Below the pieces are notes generated by a model, which searched no databases, was not told the origin of the DNA, and worked only from the letters and a program-made list of their open reading frames with translations. The translations under genes and the position numbers were made by a program. This document shows, piece by piece, positions 1-8,543 of a stretch of DNA of 64,000 nucleotides. Source of the DNA: Desulfobacteraceae bacterium. GTDB taxonomy: Bacteria > Desulfobacterota > Desulfobacteria > Desulfobacterales > RPRI01. How positions within the stretch are numbered: position 1 is the first letter of the stretch; every line of letters begins with the position of its first letter. Location of the stretch: positions 23,026-87,025 of the forward strand of contig JAABQB010000003.1 of NCBI GenBank assembly GCA_011391695.1. Direction: 5' to 3'.

Positions 1-6
1 GCTGAT

Positions 7-612
7 TTGATAATAGCCGGCCTTACAGGCGGAATAGCGACAGGTAAAAGCACCGTATCCTCTGTTTTAAGGGAAGCAGGCGCAATAATAATCGATGCAG
101 ACGCAATTGCTCGTGATGTCGTGAAAAAGAATTTTCCGGCGTGGCATGAAATTGTCAGGATATTCGGGAAAGAGGTGCTTCTACCTGATGGTGAAATCGA
201 CAGGGCACGCCTTGGTAACATAATATTCAGAGATTCCTCAAAAAAAGAGATTCTGAACAAAATAGTCCATCCTTATGTTATTCAAAAAGTGGCTGAGTTG
301 ATTGAAGAGATCGGGAAGGAATCCCCAGACTCCATTGTAATCCTTGATGTGCCGCTTCTTATAGAGGCCGGGATGGACAAAGGACTGGAAGATGTGATTC
401 TCGTTTACGCGCCTGAAGATATCCAGAAAAAGAGGCTGGCTGAAAGAGACGGAATTTCAGATGAAGACTCCCTTTTAAGAGTAAGCTCTCAGATGCCGAT
501 TGAAGAAAAGAAAGAGTTCGCTACATTTATAATCGACAACAGCGGGCCAATCGAGGCAACGAAAAAAAGAGCACTTGAAGTCTTTGATAGCCTGAAAAAA
601 AAGACAGGTTAA
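7..612 (+). CDS. coaE: dephospho-CoA kinase
   Basis: Last step of coenzyme A synthesis: phosphorylates the 3'-OH of dephospho-CoA with ATP in the cytoplasm. The P-loop GLTGGIATGKST lies near residues 6-17, followed by the family's DAD (residues 30-32) and a central DVPLL segment; 201 residues is the normal family length. The TTG at 7 is the first usable start in view, but only six bases precede it and the frame stays open to the window edge, so the true start could lie upstream. The ligand-binding and lid regions look intact. Family assignment is firm; only the start is uncertain. Confidence 0.93.
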   Translation: MIIAGLTGGIATGKSTVSSVLREAGAIIIDADAIARDVVKKNFPAWHEIVRIFGKEVLLPDGEIDRARLGNIIFRDSSKKEILNKIVHPYVIQKVAELIEEIGKESPDSIVILDVPLLIEAGMDKGLEDVILVYAPEDIQKKRLAERDGISDEDSLLRVSSQMPIEEKKEFATFIIDNSGPIEATKKRALEVFDSLKKKTG

Positions 613-828
613 ATATTTGATTTGCACATTACTCCCAAAATATGTGTTTACCCCTATATTTAATACAACTTAATAACAAATATGGTTATGTAATATTACA
701 TAAATTTACTTTCTTTTCCGTTCCTTTCCATCTGTTATTCAGAATACATGCGCTTTTATAGTTTCTTTACCACTATCTTTTCCTGCTCACTTGCCCCCTG
801 AACCCTTTTATAGCTTTGTGCCTGCCTG

Positions 829-867
829 CCCTGTTAAATTTCCCGCAGGGAACGCTATTTAACAGGG
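829..867. repeat. nested palindrome after coaE
   Basis: An 11-bp perfect inverted repeat (ccctgttaaat at 829-839, atttaacaggg at 857-867) encloses a second small hairpin, ttccc-gca-gggaa, at 840-852. There is no T-tract, so it is not a classical terminator. Nested hairpins of this kind are typical of dispersed palindromic units. No second copy was seen in this window. Confidence 0.6.
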
Positions 868-891
868 TGAACCTTTGCCCCTTTGACCCTT

Positions 892-929
892 AAAAACCAT
901 TGACAAATCAAGTGCCTTATGGTTTTTTT
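892..929 (+). terminator. possible rho-independent terminator downstream of coaE
   Basis: A 9-bp inverted repeat, aaaaaccat / atggttttt, with an 18-base loop runs into a T-rich tail. The stem is AT-rich, so it is weak, and it sits 280 bases after the coaE stop. A low-confidence call. Confidence 0.35.
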
Positions 930-1146
930 AGTCCGCATTTCGACAATCCAACCTTAATTCTCATGCGTCATGGATGACTCTTTATATAAAAAAGACTATT
1001 TCGTTTACAGTTTTCAGGGGATAAATTGAGTTCGTACCAAGCTTTCACCGGAGCATGCGCAGGCCAACCTTCGAGCTATAGCATGACAAACTTGCGCGGA
1101 TGGTTACAGACAAGAGCTTAAATTGATTCTTAAAATATTGTTGACT

Positions 1147-1332
1147 TATATTTTGATGAACGTCCCCAATTTTGCCCCCCAGGAACCGATCAATTTCATA
1201 AGCCATAACCTTACTCCCGTTTTATCTTTCCAAAAAGGAATATACTCCATTTTTATCCAAATTCAAGCTGTTTTTTAAGGGAGAGATAGGGGGCAAGGGA
1301 TAAACACGTGTATTGGGGCGTTCATCAATATA
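1147..1332. mobile_element. short element bounded by imperfect inverted repeats
   Basis: The left arm (1147-1170) reads tgatgaacgtccccaat and the right arm (1312-1332) reads attggggcgttcatca, an imperfect inverted pair about 140 bp apart. Nothing between the arms codes for protein. The size and terminal repeats suggest a non-autonomous element, possibly of the REP type mobilised by REP-associated tyrosine transposases. The type is inferred; only the inverted arms are seen. Confidence 0.45.
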
Positions 1333-1384
1333 AGGGAGAGCATGGGGACGGGCATGAAATTATGCGTTTCTGTTAAATAAAGCC

Positions 1385-1876
1385 CTATTTCTTATCAATT
1401 CTCCCCAGAATCTCTTTAACGGTATTCCCGTCTGCCAGTTTACCGAAATGTTTCATCACGGTTCCCATTGCCTGCATCGGACTCTTAAACTGAGAAAAAT
1501 CAATGTTCTCTTTTATCCACGCTTCAATCTCTTCCCTGCCCGCCATCTGAGGAAGATATGTCGACAGTATTTCAAGATATCCTGATGTCTCTTTTTTTGT
1601 AAGCTCAAGAACGGTTTTTTCAGATTTTACAAGCCCTCTTATAATTCCGAGAATATCATCGTCTGTAATCTCTTCGCCCTTTTTCAGCCTGAACGATTTT
1701 TTCCCGCTCTCAAGCGTCAGGGGAACCGTCAGCTTCGGATATTCCGACATGATCTGCCGGACCGTATTTCTGACAGTGTCATCTTTTTTCAACATAGCTG
1801 ATTTCAAATCTGCTTTAAGTTTATCCAGCAAAGAAACGCCGAGCTCCTTGCTCCACCCGTAGTATTTTTCATCCAT
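1385..1876 (-). CDS. GatB/YqeY domain protein
   Basis: A 163-residue protein of the GatB/YqeY family, related to the tRNA-binding tail domain of the amidotransferase subunit GatB; its exact role is unsettled. Family signatures include LKSAMLKKDD near the N-terminus, the middle IRGLVKSEKT, and the C-terminal PMQAMGTVMKHF block. The frame stays open to 1963, but the extra N-terminal residues are translated from a palindromic repeat. The ATG at 1876 is preceded by an aaggtg-like ribosome-binding site and gives the family's length, so it was chosen. A GTG three codons upstream (1885) is an alternative. Confidence 0.85.
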   Translation of the reverse strand: MDEKYYGWSKELGVSLLDKLKADLKSAMLKKDDTVRNTVRQIMSEYPKLTVPLTLESGKKSFRLKKGEEITDDDILGIIRGLVKSEKTVLELTKKETSGYLEILSTYLPQMAGREEIEAWIKENIDFSQFKSPMQAMGTVMKHFGKLADGNTVKEILGRIDKK

Positions 1877-1944
1877 ATCATTCACCTTTTCTCTACCCTT
1901 GATAGAATCGTAAAAAAATAGCCTTGCTTGTCTTTTTAACAGTT

Positions 1945-1990
1945 TCTGGACTCCCGTTTTCACGGGAGTGACGAGACTTTGACTTTTTGC
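1945..1990. repeat. palindromic repeat, family 2 (actcccgt hairpin)
   Basis: The core hairpin actcccgt-tttc-acgggagt (1950-1969) is followed by a tgactttttgc tail. The same core recurs at about 14562-14576 and 47461-47480. It sits between the YqeY-like gene and the hydrolase gene and would be translated as the spurious N-terminus of the longer YqeY reading frame. Confidence 0.75.
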
Positions 1991-2024
1991 AAATCTATAA
2001 ATAGTTATTTCTATTTACCCTGAA

Positions 2025-2960
2025 TCAGTCTCGCTCAATAAAATCTATAATGCTTTTAGCCGTCTGTTCGGGTTTCTCCTCCTGGGGAATATGCCCGCAT
2101 TCGGGGAATATTACAAGAGTTGAATTTGAAAGGTCTTTTCTGAATTTATACCCCGATTCGAGAGGTATCCATTCGTCATTTTCTCCCCATATGATAAGGG
2201 TGCGGTTTTTAATCTCCGGAATCCTTTTTGAATAAAAACTTATGGCATCAAAATCAAGCGATCTGGCAAGAGCGACCTGAGCGTCCAGGGCATTTTCTGT
2301 GGACATCCTGTTAAAATACGCATCTATCTGTTCTTCGGAGACCATATCGTCATTGAACATGACATCCTTCAGGATTCTTTCAACAACCCACCGCCCGAAA
2401 AACAGTTTTGTTATCTCCCCGGCCAGGGGTATCTTCGCCATTTTGATGACAAAGGGCTTATCTATAGGATAACCTGCGGAATCGATCAGGACAAGCAGGT
2501 CTGTTTTGTCGGGATGCTCGAGAGCCATGAGAACAGCTATTGCGCCGCCTAAAGAGTTGCCGACAAAAACAGCATCTTTCAGGCCCATAACTTCCATCCA
2601 CTTATTCACTTCCTGCATGAGCGTAATGGTATCGTATTTTGCATCTTCAGGCTTATCCGACCAGCCGAATCCTTTCATGTCAAGAGCCCATACATGATAT
2701 CCCTTTCCGGTCAGATGCGGAATAACCTTTTTCCAGGTATATGTCGAAGATGCAAAACCGTGCAGCAGGAAAATATCCCGCCCGGTTCCGGGATACTCCA
2801 TGTAATGATAATTAACATTGTCGATCATTATGTACTTATCCTCAGGCGCCTTTACCATGATTTCACCTTTCGGAATAGTTGTCATGAAAAGACCGCAGCC
2901 CTGGAGGAGTGCAACGATAAATAACGCAATAATAAAACAGGAACTCTTTTCAAAATTCAT
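2025..2960 (-). CDS. alpha/beta hydrolase, probable lipoprotein
   Basis: A 311-residue alpha/beta-hydrolase-fold protein. An N-terminal hydrophobic stretch ends in a lipobox-like LQGC (about residues 19-22), so it is likely lipidated and faces the periplasm. The oxyanion segment HGFASS comes early. The nucleophile elbow GNSLGG supplies the catalytic Ser, the Asp is in GENDEW and the His in CGHIPQ, so the triad is complete. The closest general types are esterases, epoxide hydrolases and MhpC-like C-C hydrolases; the substrate cannot be read from sequence. It is monocistronic in appearance, flanked by palindromic repeats. Confidence 0.82.
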   Translation of the reverse strand: MNFEKSSCFIIALFIVALLQGCGLFMTTIPKGEIMVKAPEDKYIMIDNVNYHYMEYPGTGRDIFLLHGFASSTYTWKKVIPHLTGKGYHVWALDMKGFGWSDKPEDAKYDTITLMQEVNKWMEVMGLKDAVFVGNSLGGAIAVLMALEHPDKTDLLVLIDSAGYPIDKPFVIKMAKIPLAGEITKLFFGRWVVERILKDVMFNDDMVSEEQIDAYFNRMSTENALDAQVALARSLDFDAISFYSKRIPEIKNRTLIIWGENDEWIPLESGYKFRKDLSNSTLVIFPECGHIPQEEKPEQTAKSIIDFIERD

Positions 2961-2984
2961 ATTATTCCCTTAACTCGTCTAAAT

Positions 2985-3140
2985 TGACACCTTCGTAAAA
3001 ATCAGAAAACGACTTTTTACTTGGCTGGCAAGGGCTTCCCCTCTCCCGCCGCTTGAAGTAAATTCAAGCGGTTCCACCCTCACATCAGGCCGAGGCTTAA
3101 TCGCCATCGGCCTGATGATGGACTTCTTACGAGTCCATCA
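2985..3140. repeat. palindromic repeat, family 2-like, overlapping a gene end
   Basis: The left end reads tgacaccttcgtaaaaatc; the right end reads cttacgagtccatca, which is inverted relative to the left end with mismatches. Internal inverted segments are gcttgaagtaaattcaagc and catcaggccgag...atcggcctgatg. The right end reaches into the last codons of the minus-strand gene ending at 3127, so the repeat supplies that gene's C-terminus. Confidence 0.55.
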
Positions 3141-3894
3141 AAATTGCTTCTTCTTCTTTTCTGTATGAACTATAATCCCGGTATTTAATAATCCTGTTAT
3201 ATACTTTTAATATTTCTTTTGTCTTCTCTTTTCCCAAGTTGGAAATGTACGCCCTTTTTAATGATATAAATAAATCAATATCAACGGCCATTTTAATATA
3301 ATAAAAGGCTCTTTCGGACAAAAAGAACCGGAGTTTTTCACAAAATAAAAGAAGTCTGTAAACAGTTATCAATTTATCATAAATAAGATCAGAATTGAAA
3401 TCCAGAAAGCGGGCGGAAATTGAACTTATGCAATTTCTTTCGTAAATATTCCCCTTCTTCACATCAAACACGATTGCATTGACATTAAAATCTATGTTCA
3501 GGATAAGATTATCAAGAGATGGTTTCAGATTTAAACCTTTTATGACGATAAAGTCGGACAAAAGGCAGAGATCAAAATATAGGTCGGTTGTTTCAGGATA
3601 CCATCTTATTCCTCCGAGAGCGGTCTTAATAATTTTCTCCTGTGACAATATCTTCCCGATAACATAACTGCGTTCAATACCGCCTATAAAAAGATCAATA
3701 TCAGCGGTTACCGGACACCAGTCATGTATTTTTTTTATTATCAGATTTCTTATTGCACCTCCGACAATGAATATTTCAGCTTCATCAGGCAGGTGTCCAA
3801 TAAGAAAATCAAAAACATCTTTAATATCCTGCTTTAGCACAAATTCCCGGACACACGTTTTGACTGATTCGATATCTGGATATGAATTATTCAA
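3127..3894 (-). CDS. polyA polymerase head-domain nucleotidyltransferase
   Basis: A 255-residue protein with the class II CCA-adding / poly(A) polymerase head fold. VGGAIRN near residues 44-50 matches the GGxxRN motif, ADIDLFIGG (about 63-71) supplies the DxD metal ligands, and LNIDFNVNAI resembles the 'R(D)FTINA' block with the arginine replaced. The usual RNA-binding and C-terminal domains of CCA enzymes are missing or greatly shortened. It is probably not the housekeeping CCA transferase. Its last codons lie in a dispersed repeat, so the C-terminus may have been altered by insertion. Confidence 0.7.
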   Translation of the reverse strand: MNNSYPDIESVKTCVREFVLKQDIKDVFDFLIGHLPDEAEIFIVGGAIRNLIIKKIHDWCPVTADIDLFIGGIERSYVIGKILSQEKIIKTALGGIRWYPETTDLYFDLCLLSDFIVIKGLNLKPSLDNLILNIDFNVNAIVFDVKKGNIYERNCISSISARFLDFNSDLIYDKLITVYRLLLFCEKLRFFLSERAFYYIKMAVDIDLFISLKRAYISNLGKEKTKEILKVYNRIIKYRDYSSYRKEEEAILMDS

Positions 3895-4050
3895 TCATAC
3901 TTCCAATCTCGGACAATTATGGATGCAGTCACAGAGGAGTTATTCTTACGAAGCCGAAATAGAGGAAATCCGGATTAAATAAGTTTAAATCCGGCCGATA
4001 CTGTTTGAATAGCATAACGTGCTAATTTGTCAAAATAATTATTTGGGCTT

Positions 4051-4077
4051 AAGAGTTTTCGTTTACAGAAAACTCTT
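4051..4077 (+). promoter_or_regulatory. leader hairpin upstream of TRAP operon
   Basis: A perfect 10-bp inverted repeat, aagagttttc / gaaaactctt, with a 7-base loop lies about 175 bp before the dctP start. It could be an operator for a dimeric regulator or an RNA hairpin in the leader. No T-tract follows. Confidence 0.45.
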
Positions 4078-4105
4078 TGTAACTAAAAAGCGCGAGAATT
4101 CTAAG

Positions 4106-4161
4106 AAAACCGAAGAAGGATATTATCTGTTCTTTTTTGTTGTATCCTTCCCGGTTTTTTT
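4106..4161 (+). terminator. terminator or attenuator in the TRAP operon leader
   Basis: Arms aaaaccgaagaaggata (4106-4122) and tatccttcccggtttt (4143-4158) pair with one mismatch/bulge and run into a T7 tract. The structure lies upstream of dctP on the same strand. No gene on the plus strand ends just before it, so it would act on a transcript that starts upstream, making attenuation of the TRAP operon plausible. Confidence 0.45.
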
Positions 4162-4252
4162 GTATCTAAAGAAATACAAGATGTCGTGGCAATGGTATAT
4201 CTTGGAAGAATATCAGATATTTAATCTTCAACATGTATTAAGGAGGGTTAAA

Positions 4253-5278
4253 ATGAAACATTGGAAAGTGATATCTTTATTTTTTTGTTTATCCGTCGTT
4301 GGACTCTTTTTTTTCATTTCAACTGCCTGTGGAGAGACAAAACCCATCGAACTAACCTACTCCAACTTTTTTCCGGCTCCTCACAAGAACGCCGTTCTCT
4401 CTGTAGAATGGGGCAAAGAGATCGAAAAAAGAACGAATGGAAGAGTGAAAGTGACGGTTTTCCCTGGAGGGACTCTCACCCCGGCAGCTCAGTGCTATGA
4501 CGGCGTGGTGAAAGGCCTATCTGATGTGGGGCTGTCCGTTCTCGGATACACCCGCGGAAGATTTCCTCTGACCGAAGTGATCGATCTCCCCCTTGGTTAC
4601 AGGAATGGTCTCGAAGCAACGAAACTGATCAACATCTACTTCAAGAAGTTCAAGCCAAAAGAGTTTGACGATGTGAAGGTGATGTTTTTCCATGCACATG
4701 GTCCCGGCATTCTCCACACCAAGAAACCTGTGAAAACTCTGGAGGATCTGAAAGGTCTTAAAATAGTGTGCCACGGTTTAAGCGCGAAAATCGTAAGCGC
4801 TCTTGGAGCGGTTCCGGTCGCTATGCCCATGCCTGAACGATATGATGCGATTCAAAAGGGCGTTGCAGAAGGTGGCGTGTTCCCCGTAGAATCCCTGAAA
4901 GGCTGGAAACTGGCTGAAGTGGTCAACTCAACCACGCAGAATTTCGGATCTGCCTACACGACCGGCTTTTTCGTTGTCATGAACAAGGAAAAATGGGCAT
5001 CCCTGCCGCCGGACATACAAAAGATCATCGAAGGAATTAATGAAGAATGGATCATCAAGACAGGAATGGGATGGGATGAAATCGACAAAGAAGGCTATGG
5101 AGTGTCGGAGGCCAAAGGCCTTAAGCTCATCACTCTTTCTAAAGAAGAGGATGCCCGGTGGGCCAAACTGGTACAGCACATTCTGGATGACTACGTGAAA
5201 GCCATGGAGACGAAAAATCTCCCCGGAAAAGAAGCCCTCAATTTCTGCCAGGAAGAACTTAAAAAACTTCAGAAGTAA
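4253..5278 (+). CDS. dctP: TRAP transporter solute-binding protein (DctP family)
   Basis: Periplasmic receptor of a tripartite ATP-independent transporter, delivering an organic anion to the membrane subunits encoded next. 341 residues with an N-terminal signal peptide ending near STACGE. The family block TLEDLKGLKI sits near residue 162. The frame is open from 4019, but the ATG at 4253 follows a strong aggagg site, so the longer reading is rejected. Oddity: the position after GLKI that normally holds the substrate-binding Arg is Val (residue 172), followed by Cys. The ligand is therefore uncertain; the PaaK-like ligase downstream hints at an aromatic or similar acid. Confidence 0.9.
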   Translation: MKHWKVISLFFCLSVVGLFFFISTACGETKPIELTYSNFFPAPHKNAVLSVEWGKEIEKRTNGRVKVTVFPGGTLTPAAQCYDGVVKGLSDVGLSVLGYTRGRFPLTEVIDLPLGYRNGLEATKLINIYFKKFKPKEFDDVKVMFFHAHGPGILHTKKPVKTLEDLKGLKIVCHGLSAKIVSALGAVPVAMPMPERYDAIQKGVAEGGVFPVESLKGWKLAEVVNSTTQNFGSAYTTGFFVVMNKEKWASLPPDIQKIIEGINEEWIIKTGMGWDEIDKEGYGVSEAKGLKLITLSKEEDARWAKLVQHILDDYVKAMETKNLPGKEALNFCQEELKKLQK

Positions 5279-5287
5279 GACTGACGG

Positions 5288-5318
5288 GAAGGGATGTATC
5301 ACGTCCCTTCTCCCCCCT
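5288..5318 (+). terminator. intercistronic hairpin after dctP
   Basis: The 10-bp stem gaagggatgt / acgtcccttc (one G-T pair, 3-base loop) is followed after a C run by a T7 tract. It lies between dctP and dctQ, inside the presumed operon. Partial termination or 3'-end stabilisation here would give excess binding protein over membrane subunits, a common arrangement in binding-protein transport operons. Confidence 0.7.
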
Positions 5319-5360
5319 TTTTTTGTACATGCGCTAAAAAACATCAGGCATGGGAGTTTC

Positions 5361-5843
5361 ATGCGAGCAATAATCAATAAAGTGGAAGGACTCAGCAAGT
5401 TCCTCAATGTGTTTGCAGGAATTGCCATCACCTTCATAATGTTCCTGACGGTAACAGATGTCATCTTGAGGTACTTTCGCAGGCCGATCATCGGCACCTA
5501 TGAACTGGTCGCCTTCTCAGGGGCCATCGTGATTGGTTTTGCCGTTCCGATGACAACCTTTCTCAAAGGCCACATGCTTGTTGATTTTTTTGTCCTCAAG
5601 TTTCCGAGAAGAATACGGAACACCATCCACATTATAACCAGGCTTCTTGGAATCGGGCTTTTTGCCCTGCTCGGGTGGAATCTTATCAAACTGGGGATGG
5701 ATCTTTATCGAACCGGAGAGGTCTCTCTCACGCTGCAGTTGCCCTTCTACCCAGTGGCTTTTGGAATCGGCGCATGCTGCTTCGTTCAGTGCCTCGTTCT
5801 CATCGTCCACATTCTTCAAGTGACAGGAAATACCTATGAGTGA
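5361..5843 (+). CDS. dctQ: TRAP transporter small permease (DctQ family)
   Basis: A 160-residue membrane protein with four predicted helices (about residues 17-37, 47-66, 87-107, 127-148) and the family signature VTDVILRYF near the end of the first helix. DctQ is the small integral subunit that pairs with DctM. The start ATG follows a short ggag site, and the end overlaps dctM by 8 bases, indicating translational coupling. Confidence 0.9.
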   Translation: MRAIINKVEGLSKFLNVFAGIAITFIMFLTVTDVILRYFRRPIIGTYELVAFSGAIVIGFAVPMTTFLKGHMLVDFFVLKFPRRIRNTIHIITRLLGIGLFALLGWNLIKLGMDLYRTGEVSLTLQLPFYPVAFGIGACCFVQCLVLIVHILQVTGNTYE

Positions 5844-7137
5844 GGTAACGATTGGAATCATAGGGCTGTCCGCAGTTCTTATCCTTTTCCTGACCGGCAT
5901 CGAACTGGCCTTTGCCATGGCACTGGTGGGATTTATCGGGTTCAGCTATCTTGTTTCGTTTAAAGCCGGGTTGAATCTTCTGGCCAAAGACTTCTTTGAC
6001 GTTTTCACCTCCTACGGGTTCACAGTCATTCCGCTGTTCGTGCTCATGGGCCAGATTGCCTTTAATGCCGGCGTTGCTAAAAAACTATACGATGCTGCTT
6101 ACCGGTTTATCGGTCATATCCCCGGTGGATTGGCCATGGCCACCGTGGCCGGAGCAACGGTATTTAAAGCCATTTGCGGATCTTCACCCGCCACGGCCGC
6201 TACCTTCGCCAGCGTGGCCGTTCCCGAGATGGACCGTTATAACTACGATAAGAAGCTGTCAACAGGGACAGTGGCAACAGTCGGGACCCTTGGGATTCTA
6301 ATCCCGCCCAGTGTAACGCTGATTGTCTTCGGCATCATAACGGAACAGTCCATTGGGAAACTCTTTCTCGCCGGAATTGTTCCGGGATTGATGATCGCCT
6401 TCTTCTTCATCTTAACCATCTATATCTGGTGCAGGATGAATCCGGCGCTTGGTCCTAAAGGCGAACGCTCCACATGGAAGCAGAGGTTTGCCGCTCTCCC
6501 TGAGGTGTTATGGGTCGTGGGTGTCTTTCTGCTTGTCATCGGCGGACTGATATATGGTTTCTTCACCCCTACTGAAGCAGGAAGCATCGGCACCTTTGCT
6601 GTTCTGCTTTTATCCGTTCTCAAAAGGGATATCGGGTTCAAGGGATACATAAAGTCGGTCACAGAGTCCCTTCGCACGGCCTGCATGGTCCTTATGCTGA
6701 TTGCAGGTTCCGCGGTGCTGGGTCATTTCCTTACGAGAACCAAGATTCCAATGATTGCAGCGGACTGGATCATATCTCTTCCTTTAAGCCCTGATGTGAT
6801 CATGATTATCATCAGTGTGGTTTACCTTATTGGAGGCTCCTTTATTGACGACCTGGCATTTATGATACTGGCCACACCCATTTTTTATCCGGCAATCATC
6901 AAACTGGGATATGATCCCATCTGGTTCGGCATGATTATAGCCATCACCGTCATGGTGGGTGTGGTAATTCCTCCTGTAGCAATCAACGTATTTGTTGTCA
7001 GGGCCATTACGAAACAGCCATTCAGTGTGATTTACAGCGGGGTCTATCCTTTTCTCATCAGCCTGGTTGTTTGTGCCGTTTTATTGTTCATATTTCCGCA
7101 GCTCGCCACCTTCCTGCCTTCTGTATTGATGAAATAG
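5836..7137 (+). CDS. dctM: TRAP transporter large permease (DctM family)
   Basis: A 433-residue protein with about a dozen hydrophobic helices; it is the ion-coupled transport subunit of the TRAP system. Family features include the glycine/proline-rich ILIPPSVTLIVFGI and, in the second repeat, VVIPPVAINVFVV, plus GFFTPTEAGSIG. These are the paired inverted-repeat motifs that form the Na+ and substrate sites. The gene overlaps dctQ and is followed 63 bp later by the CoA ligase gene. Confidence 0.92.
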   Translation: MSEVTIGIIGLSAVLILFLTGIELAFAMALVGFIGFSYLVSFKAGLNLLAKDFFDVFTSYGFTVIPLFVLMGQIAFNAGVAKKLYDAAYRFIGHIPGGLAMATVAGATVFKAICGSSPATAATFASVAVPEMDRYNYDKKLSTGTVATVGTLGILIPPSVTLIVFGIITEQSIGKLFLAGIVPGLMIAFFFILTIYIWCRMNPALGPKGERSTWKQRFAALPEVLWVVGVFLLVIGGLIYGFFTPTEAGSIGTFAVLLLSVLKRDIGFKGYIKSVTESLRTACMVLMLIAGSAVLGHFLTRTKIPMIAADWIISLPLSPDVIMIIISVVYLIGGSFIDDLAFMILATPIFYPAIIKLGYDPIWFGMIIAITVMVGVVIPPVAINVFVVRAITKQPFSVIYSGVYPFLISLVVCAVLLFIFPQLATFLPSVLMK

Positions 7138-7200
7138 AAGGGAGCATTTAAGATTTCAGGTTAAGGAAAGGCAGAGGAATTCCCTGAAAGAAAGATTATC

Positions 7201-8532
7201 ATGATTTCTGAACAAAAATACTGGAATCCTGTTCTCGAAACACTTGATCACGCAAAGATCAGAAAACTTCAGTTCGAAAAATTTAAAAAGATTTTCAACT
7301 GGGCATATGAGCGTTCCAGATTTCACAGAGGGCTCTATGAAAAAGCAGGGATCAAACCAGGAGACATTCTATCCTTTGAAGACATCCGGCGTATCCCTGC
7401 GGTTGAAAAATCGATGATGCGGGGAATTCAGCGTAAGGATCCCTTTCCCTATGGCGATGCTCTTTGCGTCCCTCTTGAAGATGTGTCGGAATTCCGACAG
7501 ACGAGCGGCACGACGGGCCAACCGGTTTATCAGGCTGACACCTGGCAGGACTGGGAATGGTGGGCCGAGAGCTGGGCGTATATCCTCTGGGCTCAGGGCT
7601 ATCGCCCCAAAGACCGCGTCTTTATTCCTTTTGGATATAATGTGTTTGTCGCTTTCTGGGCCGGTCATTATGCGGTTGAGAAGATCGGGGCGGAGGTCGT
7701 TCCGGGCGGAGTTCTGGACACCAAGGCGAGGATTCTCAAGATACAAGAACTCAATTGCACGGCCATGATGGCAACACCCACCTATGTGCTCGGCATGGCC
7801 GATGCGGCAAAGAGCATGGGCATCGACCCGCGTTCCCTTGCCATTCGAAAGATAACCTGTGCCGGAGAGCCCGGAGCCAGCATTCCCTCCACAAAGAAAC
7901 GGATGGAAGAAGCCTGGGACTCCAAAGTTTATGATCACGCCGGCGCCACAGAGATCGGTGCCTGGTGTTTTGAGTGTGAGGCTCAGGCAGGCGGTCTTCA
8001 TGTGAACGATGCTTTTTTTCTGGTGGAGATTCAAGATTTAGACACAGGGGAGTATATCGAAGAACCGGGACGAAGAGGCAAAATGATTATAACGGCCCTT
8101 GACCGGCAGGCCCAACCTTGCATTCGCTTCGACTCCAAGGACATCATCGAATGGGCTCCGGATCCTTGTTCCTGCGGAAGAACTTTCCGGTTGATCAAGG
8201 GCGGAGTGGTCGGGAGATCGGATGACATTACTAAGGTAAAAGGAGTACTCCTTGCGCCGTCAGCGATCGAAGAAGTGGTTAGAGGCATGGACGGTCTTGC
8301 TGATGAATTTGAAGTGATCGTTGATAAAGATGGAGACATTGACCGCATCACCCTGAAAGTTGAGTTACTGAAGAGCCGGGAAAACGACCACAAGCGCATT
8401 GAAGATAAGCTCAAGGATCAATTGAGGCTCAAAACCAATCTCGGGTATAATCTGGAATTTTATGACTACGGCTGTCTCCCGAGGTATGAAGTGAAGGCCA
8501 AGAGGTTTAAAGACCTAAGAGAAAAAAAATGA
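7201..8532 (+). CDS. phenylacetate-CoA ligase family enzyme
   Basis: A 443-residue adenylate-forming enzyme of the PaaK type. TSGTTG (about residues 101-106) is the phosphate-binding loop, YDHAGATE is the A5-like motif, PCSCGRT is the Cys-rich segment typical of PaaK-like proteins, and the C-terminal lid domain ends the protein. It would convert an aryl or other carboxylic acid to its CoA thioester with ATP to AMP. Its position directly behind a TRAP transporter suggests it activates the imported acid. The exact acid is not readable. It overlaps the next small ORF by four bases. Confidence 0.85.
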   Translation: MISEQKYWNPVLETLDHAKIRKLQFEKFKKIFNWAYERSRFHRGLYEKAGIKPGDILSFEDIRRIPAVEKSMMRGIQRKDPFPYGDALCVPLEDVSEFRQTSGTTGQPVYQADTWQDWEWWAESWAYILWAQGYRPKDRVFIPFGYNVFVAFWAGHYAVEKIGAEVVPGGVLDTKARILKIQELNCTAMMATPTYVLGMADAAKSMGIDPRSLAIRKITCAGEPGASIPSTKKRMEEAWDSKVYDHAGATEIGAWCFECEAQAGGLHVNDAFFLVEIQDLDTGEYIEEPGRRGKMIITALDRQAQPCIRFDSKDIIEWAPDPCSCGRTFRLIKGGVVGRSDDITKVKGVLLAPSAIEEVVRGMDGLADEFEVIVDKDGDIDRITLKVELLKSRENDHKRIEDKLKDQLRLKTNLGYNLEFYDYGCLPRYEVKAKRFKDLREKK

Positions 8533-8543
8533 GTGGAGAAGAT

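Larger units (their letters stand above)
613..1384. other. 772-bp intergenic region with palindromic elements
   Basis: No convincing gene. It contains a nested palindrome (829-867), a weak AT-rich terminator-like hairpin (892-927) and a widely spaced inverted pair (1147-1170 and 1312-1332). The stretch between these has no long ORF on either strand and looks like eroded mobile or repetitive DNA between two convergent genes (coaE on plus, the YqeY-like gene on minus). Confidence 0.6.

Noticed and set aside
1877..1963. Longer N-terminus of the YqeY-like protein
   Set aside because: The added residues come from a palindromic repeat; a ribosome site supports the start at 1876.
4019..4252. N-terminal extension of the DctP reading frame
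   Set aside because: This part crosses two hairpins and has no ribosome site; the ATG at 4253 follows aggagg and gives a proper signal peptide.
5496..5918. Minus-strand ORFs overlapping dctQ and dctM
   Set aside because: They are antisense shadows of well-recognised membrane protein genes, with no family likeness.
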